A stretch of DNA of 64,000 bases from Xylona heveae TC161 (Eukaryota; Ascomycota; Xylonomycetes; Xylonales; Xylonaceae), in the NCBI RefSeq assembly GCF_001619985.1, contig NW_017264193.1, forward strand, positions 439,726-503,725. The letters run 5' to 3'. Positions 46,694-58,132 of the stretch are shown piece by piece. A model generated the notes under the pieces. That model was not told the DNA's origin. It did not search any database and saw nothing but the letters and a program-made list of their open reading frames with translations. Within the stretch, counting starts at the first letter, position 1, and each line of letters starts with the position of its first letter. A program made the translations under genes and the position numbers.

Positions 46694-48014
46694 TAAGATC
46701 AATGAATGTTTGGCTCCCCTTTTTACTCCTGCACACATAATGGAAAGCTGAGCTTCATAACGGTAGATATTTGTGCTGGAGAAGTGAGATTTCTTTTGAG
46801 TTTCAGTTTGTTAGTTCAGCCAGTCATGTTGCGCACGACTTAGACATGTACCTCAATTTTTATCTATGTAGCTAGCATGGCATGATTTCTTTATTCAGGA
46901 CCACTCTAACGATAAGATTATTCGTCACTGCATCTCTTTTCTTCAGTATGTCGTGCTCTATGTTTATAAAATATGTAGGTTTTGGTGCTGAAAGAGACTC
47001 CATTGGCTAGCATTGTAGTTTGGAAGAGACTATCAAAGGAACTAGATTGTGGAGTATAACTATCCGCTGTCTTGAGGCGTAATTTATCAAAGCCATCATG
47101 ACAAAATATCGTGCAGGAGCATCGTCCCATCAAAGGATTTGCTAATTGCGACCAGTCGACAATAATGTACAGTTTTTGGATAGCATCCCTGCCAAAGATC
47201 AAATAAATTTGATTCTCGATACTTCTCCTCCTAGTCTGCGATCATATTGTTGTCCTATCAGCTCCCACCTGAAGACTCTCGGTTTGCTGCATTCTTCTCT
47301 GTGAGCGTCTGCACTCGCCTCGACATGTTTCTCTCGTTTCAGCTCTCCCCTCCCGGGTGATCGACGGCGGGACAGGAAACGGTGGGGCAAAGCTTCCCCT
47401 CGGCTAGCACCAACTCTGATTAGCGCCTCGGTTAAATGTTACTGCAGGGTCTGCAGAGTCCAGAGGTCGACAAGCTGATCAGAAAGGCATAAAGATCACC
47501 AACAACCCGCCGCTGATAAATATTCATTAACCTATATATCGACGACGACATATTCGACTGACTTCAGAATTATTTTAATCTTTTTATGATTTGCTTCGAG
47601 ATGCATACCGGCGTCGTCTCCCCTTAATACCCCTATAATGTGGGTGCCGCGGTTTGGGGACAGGTGTAGCCTTCGCAGAATGACGGGATAGTCCATATCT
47701 CTGGAGCTTCAAAAATACATCCACGACTCACTCGGCGCCTCAGCAACGTGCACAAAGAGCCCCACAAACGAGGGAATACTGCCCGTTGAACTGTTGACTG
47801 TAAGCTTGACTCTGTTTTGAATCTGCCATCTCTATCTGCTTCGCCATCAGCAACAGTCAAATCTCAATTCCCTCCCCGTTGTGATAATCGACTTGCCTCG
47901 AGTGAGCTCGACTCCTGCATTTGGCTGTTTGCAGATAGCTCTCTTGATTTTCATCCCCCCATTCCTCATTGTTTTGTCCTTCTTGTAAAGTTGTGGCTCC
48001 TGGAGCTAACAAAG
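46694..48014. other. Intergenic region upstream of the Ste20-type kinase
   Basis: No gene supported. An in-frame ATG at 47817 would extend the kinase by 66 residues, but the sequence is low in family features. Confidence 0.5.
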
Positions 48015-51000
48015 ATGCCTACTCCAGAGCGAGCGTTCCGGCCGAGTCCTAAGAGCTCGCAGCGCTCTTCAAATCGAAAAGAAGTTACTGAAACCCTCGT
48101 CGACGGAGCTAAGGTCTCCTCCCCCTCTTCGTCGGATCGAAAGTCTTCGAATCGAAAGAAATCCTTTTTTTCTCGTGCCCGGCTTCCCTCGAGTTTTAAT
48201 CTGTCAAGAATCAGTCAAAGATCCTATGCCGAGCAGCTCAGTCCTACTCCAGTGCCGAAAAGACAGCGCGCTAGATCATATTTTGGTCCACGTCCGCCGT
48301 CTCCATTTCCATTCAGAGGGCGCGGAAACTCCTTTGGAAATCCAGCTGGGGAGGCGTCCGCCATGTCGAGTGCTAGACACCTAGATCCGCGTGCCACCAC
48401 AGGCCCCAAGGCCCAGCTCGTGCGAGAGGCGCAGGATTTGCAAAAAGCTGTAGCTGAAAAGGCTCTCAACAGTGGAACTGCCCCTCCGCCATATCAATTT
48501 GTTGAACTGATCGGTAAAGGGTCGTTTGGGCGCGTCTTTAAGGGGTAAGTATTGTAAAAGCGCCTGCAGTGGGATTCTGCCGTCTCCACAGTGTATGGCG
48601 TAAGAGCTCGTACTGACGTTTCACTTAGAAAGCATAACACGTCTAGCGATGTCGTGGCCATCAAAATTATCGACGTTGATTCCACCGACTACAAGACCAG
48701 CGCTAAACTCCGAGATGAAACTATCAAAGATTTCATGAACGAGACGTCGGTCCTGCTACAGCTCAAGAACAGCAAGGCCAAGAATATCAATAAGATTGTG
48801 GATGCTTTCTGTGTCCACTCCCAGCTCTGGATTGTGAGCGAATACTGTCCTGGTGGAAGCTTGTCGACCTTGGTAAGATGATCATGCATTGGAGACTTAT
48901 CCCACAAAGCCAAATAGCGCGGAGGAGCTAACTCTAGATCCTAGTTGAAAGCAACCAATCGCCCTGGATTGGAAGAAAAGTTTATTATTCCAATTGCTCG
49001 TGAACTGGCGGAAGCCTTGAAGTGCGTTCATGATGCTGGAATTATTCATCGAGATGTTAAAGGTAGAGATTCACCGTTTGGTCCTGTGTAAATCAATCAT
49101 ACTATTTGAAGCCTGACTGACATGGCATTGTGTAGCTGCAAACATCCTTGTTTCAGAGGATGGCCGTCTTCAATTATGTGACTTTGGTATCTCTGCTGTT
49201 GTTCAGAGCAAGCTTGAGAAGCGATCAACTATTATTGGTACACCTAATTGGATGCCTCCAGAAATGTTAAACGGTGAACCAGCTGTTCGCGCTGGATACG
49301 GTAATGAGGTGAGTGTGAGAGGTGAAAGTGGTGAATTGATCATTCAGTGAACTAAAAGTAAATGTGACAGGTCGACTGCTGGGCCTATGGTTGCACCATT
49401 TACGAAATAGCGTCGGGTCATCCCCCAAACCACGGAGTTCGCCACCCTGATGAGCTGGGTAAATTGCTTCAGAAAGCTCCTCGTCTCGAAGGCGGTAATT
49501 ATACTCAGGGTCTGCGTGATTTTGTAGCGTTCTGTCTCGAAGAACGTCCAAAGGATCGTCCGTCTATGGACAATATCTTGAAACATTATTACGTCTTCAA
49601 CACTCAAAAACGTTACCCCACCAATATCCTCAAGCAACTCATTGAAAATTACTACGTCTGGGAGCAGTCAGGTGGTCTACGCCAGTCACTCTTCGCACCC
49701 AGCGGAGCTGCCGCACTGAATTTCCCGGAATCACTCAACGACGAAGAAGACGGATGGAATTTCAGTACTACTGCTGAATTCAACCAGCGGTTTGCAGACA
49801 TGGACCAATCCGAGGAACAGGAATTTACATCACCCCTTCAGGAGCCTGAGCCCGTTCTCCAAAAGCCCAAGACTCGTCGGGAGATGGCATCGGATAAAAA
49901 CTTCAAGCATCAGAATGAGCAACGCGTGGCTCGTGGCGAAGCTGCCATGATGAGACTATTTGACGAGAAGGCGGCTCCTTATGAGTACGTTGTCCGAGAC
50001 GAGCTTGACGATCTGGGCCCTCAGCCTGTCTCAGATTTGCCCTTCCGCAACCACCCGACCGATTTCTCCTCCATTCAGGAATCTCAGATTGACCTGGGCG
50101 GCTTCAATTCCGACAGTGCTGGACTCGGTGATATCAACCTTGACCTGGCCAATGTTCCGACCCTTAAAGCAAACCCGGCCAACCGTTTCCTCAAAGACTT
50201 GGACAATGAGGAGGAAGAGGACGAGTACGCCTATCTCCGTGATGACCAACCCCGGCGTGCCACCCGAGAGTGGAAGTTCCCCACCACTCTCCCCGAGGAG
50301 AATCTCAACCGACGCACCCAAGACTGGAAATTTCCAATGATGATGCAACCACCCCTTTCTGACATGGGACCCGGTGATGCTGTTGCAGGGACCGACTCGA
50401 TGGGTGACGGTCTTCCTCTTCGTCCTCGCCTCATTCATACCGCTACGGAGCCGGTTGGGATGGGTAGTGATATTAGCTTCATGCACCCGGGCCCAGCTGT
50501 CTCGCGCCCTGAATCGCCGGTTCGTCGGTCGCTCATTGATCTCGACTTGGCTGAAGTCCCACGTCCCTCAACTTCCAGCTCAGCCGCGGACTCTGCATCC
50601 ACCACTCTTGGCGACCCATTCCATCTTGAGAACAAGTTCGCTTCACTTGATGGAGGTGACATGGCTTCGTCTGAGCCATTCCCAGAGCCTTTCGATACCG
50701 CCCTGCTCGAGCAAGGCGGCCCGGCCCCCGATGTTGAAATTGACACTGAAGCCACCATGGTTTCTGGTTCGGGCTTGGGCGTTGGTCTCTCTTCTACTCC
50801 CGCCTCACACGCTTTCGAGACCCCTCACCGCTCGCGTCAGCCTAGCATTTCGAGTGAGGAGTCCGTATCTAGCACTGGCTCGGGTACACTCCGCAAATAC
50901 GGCACCCGCAAGGTTGGCACCATGATGGGCGAGCACCCATTCTTTGAGGGAGGAGAAGAACCGGCAAGCCAGCGCCCAACAAACGGCGATATTAACCAGG

Positions 51001-51611
51001 ATGACTCCAACCCTACCGATCCTACTGTCTGGGATAACTTTGAACCAAATGACAACCCCGCTGAACTTCATCCGGGATATTGTCTCCGTCCTCCCACTCG
51101 CATTGGCGATCCAGACTTTCCATTGTCTGAAGGCTTGAAGAGCATTCCCACAAACGGGATACGCGCCGCCGGTCCAGCCACGAGTGTTTTGCCTATGACT
51201 GGATCTGCTGGAAGCTCGTTCAATACCGACGTTGCAACCTCGGCCAGCGGAGGCGGAGTCGCATCTTCTGCGTCTTCGATGGCAGGCAGTGGCTTCCTTG
51301 GTCAATCGTTTGGCAGCAATGAAAGTGCCGATGAGACTGCGGACGACGAAGGCGAGGGTCTCGAAGACGTCATCTACGGCCCGAATGGCGAGCGATTTGT
51401 TTTCCCGGTCGTCGCTCCACCATCTATGGAAGCTCTCCTTGAAGGGGCCAGCAACGAACAAGTCGCCACGGAGTTGACTCGCCTTTTAACCGATTTCCGT
51501 GCTGGACTGAGCATCACTCGAGAGCTCATCCAAGCCCATGCTGCACAGCGAGAGGCTAAGAAGCGTGGAAATGGTGGAGGTGAAGATGGACCAGGTGGAA
51601 TTGCCGAGTAA
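48015..51611 (+). CDS. Ste20/GCK-family Ser/Thr protein kinase
   Basis: A large protein kinase (1101 aa) from exons 48015-48544, 48629-48872, 48945-49062, 49136-49308 and 49371-51611. The N-terminal about 160 residues are Ser/Pro/Arg-rich. The kinase domain has the Gly loop GKGSFGRV at 167-174, Lys189 (VAIKII), catalytic Asp295 in HRDVKAAN, DFG at 313-315, and GTPNWMPPE at 332-340; a Pro in place of Ala in the APE region is a variant of the usual GTPxWMAPE. After the kinase a conserved block (RYPTNILKQLIENYYVWEQ) precedes about 650 mostly disordered residues with repeated REWKFP/QDWKFP motifs and acidic patches; the end has a helical stretch (EQVATELTRLLTDFRAG). It could belong to a filamentous-fungal Ste20 group near Sid1/Nak1, but I cannot place the subfamily by eye. 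Confidence 0.88.
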
Positions 51612-52282
51612 CGCGTCGGTCTCGAACTATGGGGACGATAATGACGATATGGAATGAGAGAATTAGGAGATGGCGATGATGACGACGATGCCGGAGGTGG
51701 GTGATGGTGGAACGTGGAACGTATGAAGAGCAGACTTTTGTCGCGCATCATTGGAGTATGGCGATTTTTCTTTCGGGGAAACCCCACTTCCCTTCATTTC
51801 CTTTGATTTGCGTATTTTTTTCAACAGTTATTCGCAGCTCTGAACGGCGCGGCAGGATAAGGCGCAGGCTTGCTATGTTATTCAATCGAGCTTCTTGATG
51901 AGCATTAGTTATATGCATGGCTGGAAGCGTGATGGAGCAATACGGCGCGATTTTGGGCACGGTCTCAACTTTTTCCTTTTTCGTCGTCATACTCGTCTTT
52001 TTCTCTTTTCTTTTTTTTTCTTCCATTGCGTTTTACTCGTCCTCCCCTGAGGGAGTTTAATTTTCTTTATTCGATGTTCTACGTCGATACGCGCCATCAA
52101 ACGATGATGGCGTCGGATTTACTAGCCTCTGCGATTGTTGTGCCATATGCATGCATGTATTTCATCTACATTTGATGATACCTCGCTGAGAATAACTTGA
52201 TACTAGATCAATGAAAGTTTATTAAATCATGATGACTTTTGACAATAAAAGCCATTCCTCTAGAAAAAGAATTAAACAGGAT
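51612..52282. other. Intergenic region between convergent genes
   Basis: 3' flanks of the Ste20-type kinase and the kinase-like gene. A T/C-rich tract lies near 51965-52025. No gene supported. Confidence 0.6.
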
Positions 52283-53233
52283 TCATCTTTGGTATGCCTT
52301 GACCCACCGGGCAGTTGAAAATGAAACAAAGGGCACAAGAGTTAGAAAGAGCATGTAATGCACAGGACGCGGGATCCGGAAGATTACAGAATGGAGAGCT
52401 GTATGTAACATTTGGTACACTTTTGCCAACGCTGCGAACCCAGACTTTGCTCGAGCATTTGGACGCAAAGACTCTCCTTGCCCGCCAATTGAGTCCAGCA
52501 CATCCACCGCAGATGCAAACGCACCTTGCCAGCAGCCATTGATCGTACGGCCAATGAGCAGGCCCTCCGTGCAGGGAAACTGTTTCTGTCGAAATCGCAC
52601 CTCAATCTCGTCGTCTGACAAACCTACAAATGGCTTGTGATTGGTGACAAGCTCATATAGCGCCGATCCTAGTGCGAAGAGATCTGTTCCAACAGTGCTA
52701 ATCTCCAGCGGATCCCGCGGAAGGAAATGCGTGGAAGATTCAAGCGACATGGAGCGCACGCCTGGCAATCCCAGCCCCGCATCTCCATCATGGCCGCACC
52801 CATTGAAGTCGCACAGTCGAGCATTCAACTGCTCGTCTACGAGCCACTGGTCAAGCCTGATATCTGCGTGGCGGACACCCTTGGAATGGATAAATGCGAT
52901 GCTGTCAATCATTTGGTACGCCCAATGCTCCAAACGCGCGTCAGAGATGTCATGGGCATGCATTGCCCTGTAGTCTCGGAGGTTGCCCTTGGGGTAGTAT
53001 CGCAGCTCGATATATTCCTTTGATGGCGCTACAAAGAGACATTCGGCCACGTGTGGATGCGTGCCGAGCATGAGATATACGTTGGCTTCTCGCTCCATGG
53101 CGCTGATATTGTCCTTTGTGACGGCTGCGTCGTCGTCGAGGATTCGGTACTTCTTACATACTCGGTCGCCTGTGCGTGTTGTAATGGCGCCCATGCCAAT
53201 CATTAGGAGTTGGGGTTTTGTTGTATTATCCAT
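52283..53233 (-). CDS. Divergent protein-kinase-like protein
   Basis: A single-exon 316-aa protein with a reduced kinase fold, of a kind expanded in filamentous fungi. It has no Gly-rich loop. Visible are VCKKYRI (Lys near 27), EREANVYLMLGTHPHV (alpha-C Glu), the catalytic-loop variant VRHADIRLDQWLVD and LCDFNGCG where DFG is expected; a later segment, TDLFALGSALYELVT, matches kinase subdomain IX. The Asp of the HRD motif is kept, but the following Asn is Gln and DFG is DFN, so activity is doubtful. The last 40 residues include a hydrophobic run (HYMLFLTLVPFVSF), which could anchor the protein in a membrane. Possible GTGCGT...AAG intron near 52520-52470, not used because the unspliced frame fits the family end. 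Role unknown. Confidence 0.7.
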   Translation of the reverse strand: MDNTTKPQLLMIGMGAITTRTGDRVCKKYRILDDDAAVTKDNISAMEREANVYLMLGTHPHVAECLFVAPSKEYIELRYYPKGNLRDYRAMHAHDISDARLEHWAYQMIDSIAFIHSKGVRHADIRLDQWLVDEQLNARLCDFNGCGHDGDAGLGLPGVRSMSLESSTHFLPRDPLEISTVGTDLFALGSALYELVTNHKPFVGLSDDEIEVRFRQKQFPCTEGLLIGRTINGCWQGAFASAVDVLDSIGGQGESLRPNARAKSGFAALAKVYQMLHTALHSVIFRIPRPVHYMLFLTLVPFVSFSTARWVKAYQR

Positions 53234-54009
53234 TTTTTATACCATGCGTGCTGGAAAAAATCCAGTGTATTTTCCAAGCAATATGATGGTGACAGTTTCT
53301 TAATGCTCTCAAGAGATTGTTAAAGGCCCTGGTGCTCGGGAAATCGATCAATCCCCAAATTGTTTGTAATACAAGTTGTGACAGAAACACGAAAAATCCC
53401 AGGGCGGGAAAGCTGCCCTGACCTCCTTTATATACCCGCAGGAGAGGGTTTTCGCTTCTGGCGGCACGGTCCGTTTCGCGCAGGCTATATTTTAATACCT
53501 TTTGTTGAGGCCTGACGCCCTCGAACCCCTTAAAACCCACGACTCACGAGTCATGAGATGTCAATCTAATTTTAATACAGAAGCTGATGACGGATCAATG
53601 CTCAGAGGACGTAGTATTATCAATACAATACGATATGATGCATTTAGAATTCCGGCTTGTCAACTTTTCTACAATATAGGAATATAATTCTTGTTTACAA
53701 ATTTAAATATTAATCCGAAAGTCTCGAAAGTAACCCGGGGCTCGATTGTTGGCTGTTAAATACAAAAGCAGTACTAAAAAGCACAGGGCATGAAGCAAAT
53801 GTGCAATCATGGATGCAGCTATGTTGAATAGCACCCGATATTCCAACCTATCAGTAGCTGTCCGTCAATGGTTTCGAATCCCTTCCAGGGTTCTACCCTG
53901 GCTATCTTCCACGTTTACACACCGTAAGATCGAAGCGGTTTAGGTACTTGGGGCAGCTGTCGGTGCAGAAAGTGTTAACTCAATCTGAATGTTCAATGTT
54001 ATTATTCAA
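53234..54009. other. Intergenic DNA
   Basis: Promoter side of the kinase-like gene, then A/T-rich DNA (about 53560-53720). No gene seen. Confidence 0.55.
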
Positions 54010-54240
54010 TCACCCACTGTTGGAGCTCGCGTTGGTCGCTGGTGGAGCATGTGCATGTCCTGGATGAGGCCCGCCTCTCTTGGACGAGCCTGCAACGATG
54101 TATTTGTAGTTCGCGCAGGATTCGACACCTGAGGAAGGTTTGGAAGTGCATTCTTCGACGATCCGGTCAACTTTATCGCATTTTCCGATCATGCAACCAC
54201 CGCCTTGATAAATGATGCGGGTTTCGTAAACCTGACACAT
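54010..54240 (-). CDS. Small Cys-containing protein (76 aa), hypothetical
   Basis: A 76-aa open frame starting MCQVYETRIIYQGGGCMIGK, with five cysteines in the first 43 residues, a conspicuous feature of a loose class of short fungal proteins that begin MCx and use a few spaced cysteines. No signal peptide. The tail is Gly/Pro/His/Ala-rich and looks disordered. The spacing C2, C16, C21, C31, C42 could fit zinc or disulphide binding. It stands alone between two regions with no genes. I cannot name a function; it could also be a chance open frame. Confidence 0.4.
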   Translation of the reverse strand: MCQVYETRIIYQGGGCMIGKCDKVDRIVEECTSKPSSGVESCANYKYIVAGSSKRGGPHPGHAHAPPATNASSNSG

Positions 54241-55678
54241 GTTTGAAAGTTCAAGAAGAAAAGGCTAACAGGTTCATTGACAACGGCAGAAAGGTTGAGA
54301 AGGGATATCTGTGCGGAGAGGAAATCCAGAAAGAGCAAAAAAGAGAGGAACCATCGGCTTCATTAAATAGAGAAAATTTTGGACATGATTTCCACGGGCG
54401 CAGCTCAAGGGTTGTCACTCCTGAACAGCCATCAAGAGACAATCGCTGCAATCTCTATACAGGCTCTCATCTACCCCTCATGTGGCAACCAATCGAACAA
54501 AAGTCATAAATATAACATGTGCTCCTTCCTGTTTGACTTTCATGCACAAAGTATGAGATTTGCTGCTCCGGGTATGATCCTATGATATGTCCAAGCCTTG
54601 TGACACAACATGGCAGAGATATCACCGATTGAAGCATATTTGGATTCAGTCTCGCAGCCTCGCCGCCTCGCAGGTCCCATCCTTGCAGATTTTGTTGAAT
54701 CCTTGTAGATAGGCCATTTTCGTTAGATATACTATGCCAGCAATTTCTTTTTCGCAAGAGTACTTCTTAAGTCTCTAAGACTAGACTTTGCCAGTCCAAA
54801 AACAAATATAGGCACCGAGGGGCATATGCTTTCATTCGATTTCTATTTATTATTCTTGTTGTGCAGTTTCTATTGTCCATTACTAGCTCCCGTGAAGCAT
54901 TTACAGCCATGTAATAAACATAAAGTCTCCAATTTGGATGAAAAAACGCCCTTTGGCATGGATATTAAATATTTGACAAAATAGTTTAACGACCCAACGT
55001 AAGAAGTTGCAGTGGGTTCTTCATTAGAAGGACATTTCTGCTTTTTATGGGCAATTCATATACATGGCATAAAGATACTCAAGTGGGAGGACAATATAGG
55101 ATTCCTTGCATGGCATTGATTAGGTATCTAGGCGCCTACATAAAGAAGCAAGTACAAAGGATGTACCATGGATGACGTTGAAAAGCTACTTGCAGAGAGA
55201 AAAAGGAAAAATTAGAAAAAAAGGAGAAAAAAAGGAGAAACACCCTGGACACGTAGAGACTTGATGAGTTGAGCGATCAGACCATGCATGCCACACAAAA
55301 ATGAGGCAACAAGCCACCGTTGATGCCTTGAACACACTCACCCCTGCATGCTGCAAACCTGAAATAATTCATGATTATTCTTGAACCACTAGCCATAGAC
55401 ATTACGTGCTCGGCGGGCACCTTTCCCCTGAACCCGCCTAGATAAGCGATAAGCGACAGGTGCCCTTCGCGGGCACGCGGGCACCTATTTTTGACGTCCA
55501 TTGGCCGGTAGCGCCGGTTGGATTGCGGAGGAGACGGGTCTACCAGTCCCTCTGAGTTGTGGTGCTACGCCACTACCACTCATCATTAAAACCCCTTTGG
55601 TGCCTTTATCGTCATCATTACTTACTACGTAATATGCGTACACTAATCATCTTTCAAGCAAATTAGGCAAATTCAACA
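54241..55678. other. Intergenic DNA
   Basis: No supported gene. Two GATAAG motifs (55441-55446 and 55448-55453), like an AreA-type GATA site pair, lie about 230 bp upstream of the following gene. A GC-rich patch is at 55380-55560. Confidence 0.55.
55441..55453 (+). promoter_or_regulatory. Paired GATA-factor sites (GATAAGCGATAAG)
   Basis: Two HGATAR-like sites in direct orientation 7 bp apart. In Aspergillus such pairs are bound by AreA or other GATA factors. Whether they act on the helical-repeat gene at 55679 is an inference. Confidence 0.35.
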
Positions 55679-56956
55679 ATGACCTGCCTGTGCAGTAAGT
55701 TGCGCTCTTGTTCGTACGACACCATCACACCGGATGAAGTACGCATTTTATCCATTCATCTAATACAAGTTTACTGACTTGAACAGTGCACACTTCTCAA
55801 TGAGACTTATCGGATCGCCCCCTCATTATTTCGCAAAGATACCCGGCAAGAACGACTCGAAATATTGAGCAAAAGTTATCCAGACACAGAATTCGAATTC
55901 TTTTGGAAGAATGTGCGTCAGCCGCAGGAATATTTGAAGGAACAGCTGGCCAAGGACAATTTATTATCTTGTCCCCAAACTGATACCATTGTCCACGTCT
56001 ATCTTGCTATTACCTCACTTGAGCCAAATCTTGTCATACGCCAAATCATGAAACGAATCTACTGTCTGGCCCTTTCAAGGAAATATCCGATACGTACGTC
56101 TCATACTGCTAGTGTCTCCCGGATCCTGCAACTTCCAGGCAATTTGGATCCCAAGAGCGTCAGTAATAAATTTAAGAAATTGGTGTGTTATGGTCGCCGT
56201 TGGGAATGGATCGTCCGGAAATTTGCTGGCGAGACGGGAATGTTATGTTTACTTGGAAAAAATTGGGTTGTTCTCAACCAATTGCAGCTCCTTAGGGGTA
56301 AGATATTTCGCTACCAAGGACATTTTCAAGCTGCTTTGGTACAATTCAAGCAACTTTTTCAGGAGGTCGAGAACCATGGGGACCTCTATTTCGACATTCG
56401 CCGTGAGCTTTTTTGCAACTTGGCGGATGCCCTCTGCGAGTCCGACAAAGGAGAAGAAGCCGAGAGAATCTTGACTGGCGAACTTGCGCGTCCTTATGAT
56501 GGGTATAGCTCACGAGACGTCTCGGAGTTAAAGTTGTCCCTGGTCGAAGCTCTGCTACAACAAGGACAGGGACGGCTTGCTGAAGCCCAGAATATTCTTG
56601 ATGGACATCCTTGGGGAAAGCTTCCACGAGCGGCGCAGCTCCGTCTACTTACTCTCCAAGCACGGATTCACCACTCACAGGCACAATATGCCGAGGCGAA
56701 AGCAAAATGGTCTGAAGCTCTTGACTATGTTCAGAAATTCCCTCTTGGCCATGGGCACGCATCCAGGGCAATCCTGTCTTCGCTTGCGGATTCTTTACTT
56801 AACATGGGCGACTTGGAATTTGGTAAATTAAGTATAGAGCAAGGCAAGGTGATGGCTACCGAGGGTGGCTGTCGATTTTGGATTGCGGGGCTGGGGAGTT
56901 ACTGGCTTGATTGGGTGAAGACACGAGGAGCTGAACATGCTCTTCGCTCAAAGTAG
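55679..56956 (+). CDS. Helical-repeat (TPR-like) protein, unknown
   Basis: A 409-aa protein from exons 55679-55738 and 55787-56956, joined over a 48-nt intron. The first exon gives MTCLCSKLRSCSYDTITPDE. From about residue 190 on there are repeating helix pairs with TPR spacing (LRGKIFRYQGHFQAALVQFKQL, CNLADALCESDKGEEAERIL, LSLVEALLQQGQGRLAEAQNIL, LTLQARIHHSQAQYAEAKAKW, LSSLADSLLNMGDLEFGKL); the residues Gly, Ala and Ala recur where TPRs need small side chains. The N-terminal 180 residues are basic and without known motif. TPRs bind protein partners. In fungi such tails also occur on NLR-like proteins, but there is no NTPase domain here. Function unknown. Confidence 0.7.
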
Positions 56957-58132
56957 GGCGATTTTCCATTGTGGAGAAGAGAGCCAAGAGTTGCTTCGCT
57001 TCTTTCACCTGCTTCTTCGTACCCTTCATCTTAATCTCAACGCGACCAGAGGTATCGACTGCATCTCTGGCGCCAGGAATGTCAATCTGAGATTCTGAGC
57101 ACCAGTATTCACGTGGAGTTTGTCTGGTTTCGTTTTAAATAGACATGTCTAAAGTATACTTAGGTATAAATAGGCAAAATATTTTTATTTTTCGCGCATG
57201 TTTTCCTGACTTTTTCAATCGATTACAATTTGGAATTGTTGCTCAAGAATCAAGATTAATAAATATTTCATTTTCTGTTTACTCTACTTGTCTCAGAATC
57301 TAGAAACTCCGATTAAAACGTGTCTAAACTAGTTATTGGTTCTTTAGACTTTTGAGCTAAATCTAGTTAATGATTAGCAGTAGTTTTAAACGTTCAAGTC
57401 CTGAAACAGAGTAATATTTTTTTCCCTACTTTTTTTCAAAGATATATATATTTCATAATTTGGCTGTTAATAATATCAATCAAAAGGCATTGAAAGAAAT
57501 AGTAATGAAAGAAAAAAAGTATCTCACCTGGCCCAATTGGTCGAGACGAAAATTGAAGTCGCGGGCAAGTGGACCTGCCGTCGTATATGGGAGGTCGGCA
57601 CAGCCCCGTTAACCGCGGGTTCCCGGTGGGGTTTTAGGGTATGATTAGAGCTAATGCAACGCGGCAAGCCCACCACTTGACCCCGCAGGAGCGGAGATTT
57701 TAATTATACGCACCAACGGAACACAAAACGATTGGCGCTTGGGCGGCAACCCACGCCCTAGAGCAAAGGGGTTCCTTGCTTAAAGAAACCACCACCCCCG
57801 TTCATGAACCCTGGCCGACAAAGGAAACCCATGAGAGAGGTATCTATGACCAATCGCAGCATGGTACCTTAGTTATATTATCTGCTTCGAGGTTACGGGG
57901 CTTACGTGGCAACAATATGTCCCGGCACAAGGAAAGAGCACAGCTGGAATGGACTGTCAACCGCACGATCAGCTTATGAAAGGGGACGGGTGATACCAAA
58001 GGCATTGGCTGGAAAAAAGATGTACATTGGTTCGACGACATTTACAGAGGTGCTAGTCACTTGATTTAAAAAAGTTGAATCACTCTTGCCAGTTCAAGGG
58101 AATCTACCATTTCAACTCAATTGCATCGGACA
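56957..58132. other. Intergenic DNA, partly A/T-rich
   Basis: About 57140-57520 is A/T-rich; 57570-57800 is GC-richer with several CGG triplets. It includes the promoter of the MFS exporter. No gene supported. Confidence 0.55.

Noticed and set aside
47817-48014. In-frame upstream extension of the Ste20-type kinase
   Set aside because: The ATG at 48015 has a better context and is followed by typical basic Ser-rich sequence; the extension looks like translated leader.
52470-52520. Possible 48-nt intron in the kinase-like gene
   Set aside because: It has a GTGCGT donor but a weak branch site, and the unspliced frame matches the usual end of the kinase fold.
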